64,000 nt of DNA from Puffinus mauretanicus (Eukaryota; Chordata; Aves; Procellariiformes; Procellariidae). Location of the stretch: assembly GCA_023333565.1 (NCBI GenBank), contig JAJKFH010001865.1, positions 3,410,001 through 3,474,000 on the forward strand, read 5' to 3'. The position numbers were made by a program, and so were the translations under genes. Of this stretch, positions 14,427-23,800 are shown piece by piece. Below the pieces are notes generated by a model. The model had not been told where the DNA came from and searched no databases. It was given only the letters and a program-made list of their open reading frames with translations. Every line of letters begins with the position of its first letter. Positions within the stretch are counted from its first letter, which is position 1.

Positions 14427-14452
14427 TACATATACGCGCGTGTGTGTGTATA
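14427..14452. repeat. Perfect alternating purine-pyrimidine tract (TA/CG/TG)
   Basis: Twenty-six bases alternate pyrimidine-purine without a break, with a CGCGCG core flanked by TGTGTG and TATA steps. Such tracts can adopt left-handed Z-DNA under negative supercoiling. Biological use here is unknown. Confidence 0.85.
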
Positions 14453-15046
14453 AAAATATATATAAAATAAATGTAAATGTACACTGCAGAGTACAAACTT
14501 TTAAAGTAAGGATGTCCTTCAAGCTTAGGTGATTATACTGCTGCTGAGTTTTTGCTATACTCCAGTGGCATTCTGCTGGAATGAGATTCACCCCTGTGCA
14601 GAGGGCAAGCATAAAACCTAAGTACCATGTAAGTCCTACTTAAGTCTTAAGGACCTGGTTCTAATTCCATTGAAATAAATAGCAATATTTTCATTGTCTT
14701 TCAGTGGGAGCTGTTTCAAGGTCAATAATGGAATCAGTCCTATACATGCCTTTTGCTGGCCCAGTTGGCATGATACCTGAAGGAGCTGGATGTAAAGTGC
14801 TTGGGAATAAAAAGAGGTGAAATAATACCTTGGTAGTAAAAGCCTTGGTAATTCTGGAGAATTTGCTTAAGGCAGATACTGGAACCAAAACATTCATTTG
14901 TTTCAAAGATTCAAGAATGTTAGGTAAATTTATTCTAACCAGGAAGCTGGTCTTACTCAAATCTGATCTGAGGAGTACTGTGCATACTTCTGCCATATTC
15001 TGTGTAATATAATGCATAATACTGACAGTGAAATCTATTTAGAGCT

Positions 15047-15063
15047 TTATTATTATTATTATT
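15047..15063 (+). repeat. (TTA)n microsatellite
   Basis: Five perfect TTA units plus a partial unit, in AT-rich surroundings. Confidence 0.85.
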
Positions 15064-15229
15064 TCTGCAGTACTAAGAGAATTTTGGATACCTTAGAGTA
15101 CTAAAACATCACGTTCTCTGCTCTGGCAGCATCAACAGAGTTTCTGAGTGGTTTTGTGCTGCATAATCTACTCTTGCTAAGTAACACGATGGCATCTATT
15201 TATGCGTCTAAAAAGTGCCTGCACAGAAA

Positions 15230-15297
15230 CTCGTTTATATTTCATAAACTCCAAGTGTTTCACAGCTGATTTCCCATTACAGATGAGAAAGCTTTCG
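15230..15297 (-). repeat. Possible ancient SINE (MIR-like) remnant
   Basis: Read on the minus strand, the segment has a CTCATCTGTAA-TGGGAAAT core followed by a TGTGAAACACTTGGAGT-like tail and an AT-rich end. This is the order seen in the 3' half of MIR-type tRNA-derived SINEs. The match is by eye to a remembered consensus and is short, so it may be chance. Confidence 0.35.
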
Positions 15298-16493
15298 ATA
15301 AGACCACGTTCACAACACAAGGTAATGGAGAACTCCGCGCTCAGACTTTGTGCATCTTACAGGGACTCCTGGCCACAGCAGTGTATTTCACTTTCCAGCT
15401 TGTGTGGGGAAATAAATATATATTGGACTCCTTCTAGAATAACCTTACACCCAACTGCCAACTTTGCAAGTGTAAAAATACTGTGTGCATGCTCAGTGAG
15501 GGATTTTCAAAGGCTCTGACCTTCCATAAATGAAATCCAGATTCCTCAGAACGAAGCAGAGATGGAAGGCTAGGCCTATGGCACATGTTTGGTTTTAACC
15601 TTGCCTGTTTCAGCAGCAGGCCAATCAAAGAAAGCACAGAATAGATTTTCTTATAATAGAAAAAATTTCTATGCTTTTTTTCCTATTATTCCACATAGAA
15701 AACAGATTATTTTGCCCCCTTGACAAACTTAAAAAATGAAGAACTTCAAACAGAGACCATACATGAAGAATTTCACCCCCACGTGTCCAGTTGAGGAGGT
15801 TACCTCTGCAAACCTTGCGTTTGATGAACTCAGTGAAGAAAGACGCCAACTCCTCTGGTGAAACACCAACTACTATTTTGCAGCTTCTGCGGAGGTGGGT
15901 AATGGGCCTGCAAAATAGCCTCTCTGTTCTGCTAGAGATATGTCTGTTGTGACAAATATAGCAAGCAGTGGCACAAATCAGAAAAGACCATAGCATTTTT
16001 TTCCCCCAGAGCCTTTATTGTCCTGGAAAATCCACACATGAGCATAGAGCTCCCTCCAAGATGCAGAGTAGCAACTAACACATTTCAGAGGAGTACATGG
16101 GGGAACAGTGGCTGAGGCCATCAGGAAAATCTCCCACTCTGGTGTAAAATAATGCTGAGTCCTTACTGCACACACCGAACAGACATACAATCCTGACGCT
16201 TTTGAAAGCCCTATCTACCAAACAGTAGAGGGGACAAATAAAGGGAAGAAGTCATATACTGTTTAAATCTGATGGAAGAGATTGACTTTGCCTTTCCGCT
16301 GCAAATACGTCATTCCCAATAACGTTTAAAATACTGTATAAAATAATCAGGGTAACATAGAGTTATCCTGCAGAAATCTTTCAGGGTAATTCAAATCAGA
16401 GTTAAAATGCAAAGCTAATATTGACCACCTTTAGAGATGAATACACAAGATGGTTGGCTGGGGATTTAAGAATGACGACAGCAATAAAAGTTG

Positions 16494-16550
16494 TTCTGCC
16501 TCAGTTTCTCCATCAATAAAATGCAAATAGTGGTATCTGCCCCTTTTCAG
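16494..16550 (+). repeat. Possible ancient SINE (MIR-like) core
   Basis: Contains CTGCCTCAGTTTCTCCATC followed by AATAAAATGCAAATAGTGG. This resembles the MIR segment GCCTCAGTTTCCTCATCTG / TAAAATGGGGATAATA in the same order and spacing. It would be a diverged relic predating birds. The identification is from memory of the consensus. Confidence 0.45.
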
Positions 16551-16900
16551 GCACTTTTGAAAGATCCACAAATAAGCATTACTGCAAGAACCACCTCCTG
16601 TATCGACAGATGAAATTAATTTGAAATCCTCCTCAAGGATCAATGAAAAGAGAATTCAAAGGAAACAGATAATATGTAGGGTAATAAGCTTTAAAAACAG
16701 CACAACCTGAATACAGATGAGAATCCAATTTAAGTATCAGTGGGGTTCAACATGAAAACGCATCTACCATTGGGAAATAGCATGCAAATAGCCCCCCTGT
16801 AAGTGCTGCAGACACAGGCTAGCTTGGGCAACATAAAACTGCGCATGCCAAGAAGAAATGAACGCTTCCCTCCCTAGGGAGCAGCAGGGTAGGGTCTTCG

Positions 16901-17070
16901 CACCTGTGGGCCTCAGGTGAGGATAACAACCCTGCCACCATCACCCCTAATTGTGCTGGTGGCCTTTGGCAGTGCTGGTGGCCTGAAAGCACCTCAGCAT
17001 GGGTACAGCTGGGGTACCACCTGCCCAGGCACACCTGGCTCCCGCTGGGGGACACCTGCCACCTCAGGTG
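16901..17070. promoter_or_regulatory. Cluster of six CACCTG/CAGGTG E-boxes upstream of PPA2
   Basis: CACCTG or its complement occurs at 16901, 16914, 17018, 17032, 17053 and 17065, with a seventh at 17354. This hexamer is bound by ZEB and Snail repressors and by E-protein dimers. The cluster lies 0.5-0.7 kb before the PPA2 start codon. Whether it controls PPA2, ARHGEF38 or nothing is inference. Confidence 0.45.
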
Positions 17071-17194
17071 GGCTTTTTTTGATTGTTTTCACCTCGGCAG
17101 AGCCCTCCCTTGAGGCTGGGCCTGTGCAGGCACCCTAACAGCCTCCTTCTTCCTCCGAGGTGCTGACCCTGGCCTCAGCAGGGGGATGCAGCCA

Positions 17195-17850
17195 CCTCCC
17201 GCGGCCCGCAGGGAAAACGAGGCAGCGCCTCAGCCCCGGCACCAGCTACGCCCTCAGGAAAAAACTCCTCCACGCACCCGCCTTTTCGACGGGGTTGGCG
17301 CGGGGCGACACCGCCATTTTGGGCCTCTGGGGGCTAACGGTCGTGCCCTCCCTCAGGTGGCAGCCGCGGCCGGGCGCGAGGCGGCGGCTCTGCCTCCTCG
17401 CCGGTGAGGCAGGAGGGGACAGGGAGCAGCCCTCGGGGGCCAGCAGCACCCTTCGCCGCCGTGCGAGGTTTCCCAGCGGGGGCAGGCGGGGCAGGGGGCC
17501 GGCGCGGCGTGGAGCGGCGCGGCGCAGGCCCGGCGGCCGCAGGAAGGGGAGGGAAAGCGGCCGCCGCCGCCATCATGCGCGCGCCGCCGGGGCTGGTGCG
17601 GCTGCTGGCGGCGCGGGGGTGGGGGTGGCCGCCGCGCCGCTGCCTCGGCGGCATGGCCCGCTACGGCACGGAGCAGCGGGGGCGGCCCAACTCTGCCGAT
17701 TACCGCCTCTACTTTAGTAAGTAGCAGCCCCCGGGCTCGATAAACCTCTACTACTCAGCCTCGGGGGGGTGCACGGTGGGGAGAGGCGGTGGCGGCGGCT
17801 CCCCGCTCCCGCTGAGGCCCCTCGGGCTGGCTGAGGTGTCGCCCCTGAGC
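17195..17850. promoter_or_regulatory. PPA2: CpG island and likely TATA-less promoter of PPA2
   Basis: CpG density is very high across this interval, which spans the upstream region, exon 1 and the start of intron 1. A CCGCCATTTT element (YY1-type) lies at 17311-17320, and a GC box (GGCGGGGC type) lies near 17485-17494. A second CCGCCATC element overlaps the start codon at 17567-17577. No TATA box is visible. Transcription probably starts between about 17400 and 17560. This fits a housekeeping mitochondrial enzyme; the transcription start itself cannot be placed from sequence. Confidence 0.7.
17575..17716 (+). CDS. PPA2: PPA2 coding exon 1 (leader and N-terminus)
   Basis: Encodes residues 1-47 plus one base (phase 1); donor TTTA|GTAAGT. 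The chosen ATG at 17575 has A at -3. It begins a 26-residue Arg-rich, acid-free leader, then [10 protein letters not shown], which aligns with the start of the mature region of vertebrate PPA2. A second ATG at 17653 (Met27) has G at -3 and G at +4, a strong context. The frame stays open upstream to an ATG at 17404, but that stretch is low-complexity GC-rich sequence and is taken as 5' untranslated. Confidence 0.93.
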
Positions 17851-20800
17851 CTCCCCCTCGCCCTTGCTCCAGGGGGGCAGTTTTGTGTGGAGAGCGAGGG
17901 GATGTCCTGGCAGATCCGGTTTTGGAGGGGATGCTGGGCCTGCTCAGTCCTGGGGGCTGGTGTGCGCGGCACAGCCGTGCCCCTCCCTAGCCATGCGAAG
18001 GCCCCTGGGGGGTGAAGAGGTGCTGGGGGCGCCGGGGGTGAAGCGCTGCCGTGGTGCAGTGTTGTGGCAGCCTGGGCGCAAAGGCCGCAAGGTGCTCTGG
18101 GACCCCGAGGACGGCCTTGGCCGTGGGAGCCTTGCCTTGCCTCCCCTGACTGGGGTGTGACAGCCCAGTGGGAGCATGGCCTGGCCCCGGTGACCAGGCC
18201 AGCCCTCCCTCCAAAAACGTCACGGTGAGGGGAGGCTGGCATCCAAAACATGGGGCTGCTGCCCCGAGGGGCTTGTGGGGCCAGCAGCAGCAAGTGGCAC
18301 CGGGAGTGCATGGGCAGCGCTCCAGGAGGCTTCTCAAAACCCAGTGAGAGCTGGCAGTCTCAGTATGACGCATTTTAGTAACAGTGTTGTCTATTTGTAT
18401 GCCACTTCTCTAGCAGTGGTTTTGTACATTTTTGGTCCATTGACTTACAAGCAGTTAATTCTGACGTCTGCTGGTGTGAGAGAAGCGGAGGCGTCATGTA
18501 CCCTGTCAGCAGTACCGTGTCAGGGCTCCCTTGTGCTCAGTCCCTAGGGGGCTGCCAGTGCAGGAGCTCATCTAGAGAGAATCACTTTAGTTAGTGGGAA
18601 AAAGCAGCCTGCCACTAAACTTTGTTTTATTTGGGAGGAGCATCTGGGAGGCTTCCAGGAGTTGCAAAAACAACCGCCATGTACTCCTCTTTGCTGAGGT
18701 GGTCAAAGTACAGTTCAAAGCTAAATGAAGTCCCTTGTCTGCTTTTCCCTTTACTGTGAATAGGCGTGCTAGCGGAGGAGAAACTCCATGAGATTTGTGT
18801 TAGCACTTTATATTGTTGTTGATGTTTCTGTTTTGATGCAGTACTTGGGCTATGTTGAAAAGTTTCTGAGTAATTTGAAAAGCTTAAGCACCCACTCCAG
18901 TGAATTTTGTTCCTTTCTACAGTGGGAGCAAGGCTGAGGTGCAGATTGGGCCCCCGTTAAGTTAATGTCAATTTCTGCTGGTTTTGAGGTGTGGTGTTTC
19001 ATTTCTAGGGCCTGAGCAATTATCTAATCCCTCACTTATTCTCTTGGTCACACTTTGGCCTACTATATTGGGGGATTTTCTTTTTGTGGTCATGAAACTC
19101 AGTTTATTAGAAATACAGTGAAGTCACAAGGGCAGCATTGCTAGAAACCCAGATGAATTCACTGATCACTCATGGAAATGAGGTTCCCTTGGTATTTTTT
19201 TCTCCATTAATGGTTGTGTGTTGCCGGGGAGGAGAAGAAAAGAGAATGAAAGGATCTTCTCATCTTTACATAGCTTGTATTGCCAGGTAGTCAGAAGAGA
19301 AGTGTGGTATTGAATAATTTTTATTCTAATGAATCCTTGTCAAACAATCAAATTCCTTGTCCTGCGTGTAGGTTATTTTATAGTCCTTGGAATTAAACTT
19401 CAGAAAAAGTTTAACTGTTGCATAATTGTGGCATATCATATATTTCTGTGATGCATAATAGTTAGTAATACCAACATCTTAAGGCATATCTTTAGGTTTG
19501 TAATGCTACTTTCTTGTTTTGTTTTTCAGAGAATGCAGATGGTAAATATATTTCCCCATTTCATGACATTCCACTGTTTGCTGGATCTAAAGAGGTATGT
19601 ATTTATGCCTTGAAACACAATTAATTTCACAATGATAACAATTTTGTTGCTATTCTTTAGGTAAAAATGTAGTTTTTAAAAGCCTTTTTTTTTTTTTTTA
19701 AAGCAATTAACAGAGAGATTCTGTATAACAGACAAAAAGGACCATTTTAACCCAGGCTGATTCCATATGTAATACAGTCATGATAACTCTGCCAAATTTT
19801 CTCTTCTGAGTTCAGTAACTTGCAGTGAAACATAATGATTACTGTGTAGACAAGCCTAGGTGTCTCTTTAAGTCTCCAAGTGATTGAAGGTGGGGGGAAC
19901 CCTCACTGTATCTTGTTCTCCTCTGTGTTTAAGGTTTGTGTTTATGTGCTCTTGAATTTGTTTTCTACTATTACTTTTTTTAAAGTGGCATTTTTCTACA
20001 TCTGCAATTAAAAGTGTACATTTCCTTGCAGTATTGACACACTTACGTAACTTAGGGTGTATTTTATTAATTCCTAAAAGGAGCATTATAATTGGAAGCC
20101 AACAATAATGCCCAAGAGAGAAGTGGTAATCGCACCTTTGGAGAATTACAAGGCATGAGGTGCAGCTGAGCACTTTCACGTCTTGTTAGCCACACTCCCT
20201 GGAGTTTCATTATAGCAATAATGAAACGCCTGTTTTATGTGTCACCGGTGGGAACTGCCAGTCTTTGGTTTAGACTTAGATTTGCTTATTATGGTATGCT
20301 TGTTGCACAAACCGTTTGGGAGGATTTCGGCCGTTTTCTTGATTTGTTGCTGGGTCTCTATGGATGATATGAATGGTGAGAAAGGTTGTAACATGTTCAG
20401 ATTGAGACTTCTGAACGAATGAACCAATCTCTTGAATTATTTAAAATGAGAGATTAAAAATATGCATGACACCTTTTTGATCAGCAGACCCTAAGCATGC
20501 TAGTCAATGGAAGAGGTAAGTCTCTTTCAGAGAGTCATTACTAAGATGCTCTGTTCAGTGGGTGCTATTGCTGGAAAAGCAATGGGAATTTTCATCACAC
20601 ATTCTCTGGCGGCCTTGCTGTCCCTGCATCTAGAGTTTAAGGTTTAGAGGGGTGGATTATAGTCTGTGATTTCTCTGTAGATAAAATTATAGTACAGCGA
20701 TGTCTGATCAATGTGGAGAGGCTTTCGTTTTGGTGTGTGAGCAAGGAAAGAGGATTCCGCAGGACCTAGGGGCCTGAGGGGCGAGCGAGAAAGGGAGTCA

Positions 20801-23800
20801 TTGTGAAGGTCTCTGTTAGTTTTGCCTTCTTTGCAAGAGAATGATGTAAGGAGTTGTATGTTATATTCTTTCCTTCCCCTGGTCTAAGCTTTGTGGACTT
20901 TATTTTACGATGGATAACTCCAGCCTTATTTTCCATACTGATTTTGTTTGGTTGGTTTGGTTTTTATCTTTTTCAACTGAACAGAAAGATGACTCTGTGT
21001 TTTTAATCATTTGAGGACAGGCCTAAATTGCTACTTAAATTTTTTAGTAGCTGGGAGAAAGTGGATGTGTCCTTGTACATTTTTACCTTCCTCTGTTAAC
21101 ATCTGGAAGGTTATAATTTCACAGTGAAATAGGACTGAGTACTTACTTTTAAAAGTTATAGTTTAGGCCTTTATGCTCACAAAGGGATGTTTCAGTTGCA
21201 TTGAAAACTACTGTTGTCTGTATTTATGTGAATACAGTATTGCTCTCTAATGTTCTTTATACACTTCTTTACTTCACTCTTTCCCTATAGGATAAAGAGA
21301 TTCCTGCAAAGAGGTCAAAGACTACTGGAAGTGAGGTACTGCTAAGATTTTTTTTTTTTTTTTTTTTTACTATTCCCTCTATTTCCTTTCCAACATCGCT
21401 TTGCTATTTTGCAAAGTGAACTTGCTTTCACTGAATATAGTTGACATATCTTCAAATGCAAGTCTTTTAGGAGGAGAAAGCTTAAAGGGATTTAATATTC
21501 TCCTCTTTGAATGGGCCAGTAATGTCAGCATTCTTTTATTCATCAAGATGTTCTCAAAGGCAAACACTTTTATACCACTCTTTGAAAGGTTCGTTATGAC
21601 TATTGCAGCGTAGATATGTTATCTTTTTTGCTATTGCATTCAGAAACATTTGCAAAAAAACCTCCGTTAATGAAATATTCATTATGCTCTGACTGTGGGT
21701 AATCTTTGGTATATATACAAAACTTCAGAAATCCTAAATATGTTAGGGCAAAAATTAGACTTAGTATCTGCTTTTTAGAATTGAGGATATGTTGTTTTCT
21801 ATACTCATCTGGGGAAGCCCAAGGAGAGAAAAATCACATCTGCTAATGGTTCGGCATCAACCAGCACTGAAGTTAAGCCTAATAGAAGCCCAAAAAACCA
21901 TGGAAGGTCTGCTCAGGCTTTTTCTGTGAAACAAGATTTGTTTATGTAAGTGTCTATTTAAAAATGTAGCATTTTTTGCAGTGCTTTCCCTGGCATAGGA
22001 GTACTTAAAAATCCTAAATGGAAGAAAGTAGAAGAAAAAAGTGAAACAAACTATGCTTTAAGGCCATGATGTGTCTTGTGTGTGTCTGAGTCTGTATCTT
22101 CTCAATATCTGTTTGGTCAGTCATATTGCAAAACTGTAACTACCTACCTGCTGTGAAAGAACTGTCCTAACTGTCTGGGTTCTGATAGTTTTGCAACTAG
22201 TGTGTGGTACGATGGTTCTTCTACTGTACACCAGCCCCCACGCGATCCTGTACTATGTATTTCCTCTCCCTTTGCCCTGTGATTCATTCAAGCTACAATG
22301 CCTAGGTAATGCTTTTTAGATTTCCTGTTGCTTGATGCCCATTTAAGTACTATTTAGCAGGCATAGAATCATGCCTGAAAGACTTAATTGTTGAGGAGAA
22401 AGAGTATGTGCCAGTAGACTTTCTCAAAAATCATTGTCTTGCAACATGAATTCTTAATTACTGCTCTTGCTGGAAGTCAAGTATTATGTTTCTTACCTGC
22501 TTATGAATACTGTGACAATACCTGCCAGTTGTGAAGGTGCAAAGCCTGTTTTATGCAGTGTCTAAAATTGTTCAAAACTGTATTTGTCTGTGTAGTGGGA
22601 AGCATGATAGCTTGTTGAAAACCACATTTCTAGTACCCTTTTTCTAATCTCTGGATCAGTCTATGGAGCGGGGGAGAAAAAATGCCGGTGAGGCTGAGCA
22701 GCTCTTGCTTCCTGGGCCAGTGTAGACTTCAGAGGTGCTTCACATAGCTCCTGCTATGAGAGAGCTCTGGACTGTGGTTTAATAGAACTACGGAAAAGGA
22801 GTAAAGGCAAATGTACATTCCAGTCATTCTGGGCTTCTGATGCGAGTAAGCAAACAAACGTGCAGGCTATAGGCTTCCCAAACATGCTTGGTCTTTACTT
22901 AGATGGTGAAATGCGAGAATGCAAATCATTTAGAAAACCCTTTTTCATCATCATCTTTGGGAGTTGGGGAGAAGAGAGAAAATGGAGGGATCGTCATGTT
23001 CAGGAGAGCAGCTTCTTCTTACACTGGGCTCTTCAGCAGCTCTCCTCACCTTGGCCTGGTGAGAAATGCATCCCTGTGTGCTTGTATTCAGGGACAATGT
23101 AGCTTAATCAGGGGATGAAGAGATAATGGGGAATTTAATGCCATGTACTGATTTCTAAAGACCTTTGAAGCGCTGTGCCCCTTACTCTTATCTAGGGACA
23201 CAAAAGGCCACTATTGACACCTGGTGTTCAGTTGATCCTTGCACTGAATTTGGCCAGAATTCAAAGGTGATAGTTCCTCTTACCCTGGAAACACAGTGGC
23301 ATCTTCAAAACTTGTGCTTTTAGGGTGGTAGTTATTTGTTATTCTCCACAAGGGCAAGCCCTCTTAAGAGTGTATGTTAAATTATGCTGAACAGGTGTTC
23401 ATCAGATGGCAGTTTAGCTATGGAAAATGACGATAATTCTGCATGAGTCTCTTCAGTCTGTCTAATCTACTTTAAATTGTTCTTGGCATTCCTCATGCCA
23501 GAAAAGAAGGTCTCAAAATCGAGGAGTTTCAGCTTTCAACATTCATGGGACAGGGGAATACACATCATACGAGTCTCTGTTAGCTATTTTGCAGTCTTGG
23601 CTTGTAGTTCTAAGGGAAACGCTGTGCTGTTTCTGTATCAGCTGTTCTCAGTAGTGCAGCCATTTCTTGCAACATTTTAGACCTTCCCAAATCTCAATTA
23701 AATTTAGCTTTGCAGTCACTGTTGACAATTGATCTTTTTGCTTTCACAGATGTTTTTTGGCTGTTTGAAGACTAGAGAGAAGTTATTTTGAGGGAGAAAC

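Larger units (their letters stand above)
8431..17179. other. Intergenic region between ARHGEF38 and PPA2
   Basis: About 8.7 kb between two divergent genes. No protein-coding exon was recognised on either strand; open frames are short and unconserved. Contents that can be named are the alternating purine-pyrimidine tract at 14427-14452, a (TTA)n repeat at 15047-15063, possible ancient SINE remnants near 15230 and 16494, and a cluster of E-boxes at 16901-17070. Conserved enhancers are possible but cannot be judged without comparison to other genomes. Confidence 0.7.

Noticed and set aside
15625..15996. 123-codon minus-strand open frame in the intergenic region
   Set aside because: No recognisable domain, no splice or promoter context; this length is expected by chance in a 64 kb window.
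17160..17717. 185-codon plus-strand open frame over PPA2 exon 1
   Set aside because: Out of frame with the PPA2 coding sequence and rich in Arg/Gly/Ala; shadow of the CpG island.
17751..18311. 186-codon minus-strand open frame at the start of PPA2 intron 1
   Set aside because: Low-complexity Pro/Ala/His-rich translation in GC-rich DNA, with no family resemblance.
21348..21368. T-runs read as tails of processed pseudogenes on the minus strand
   Set aside because: No gene-like sequence precedes the runs on the minus strand.
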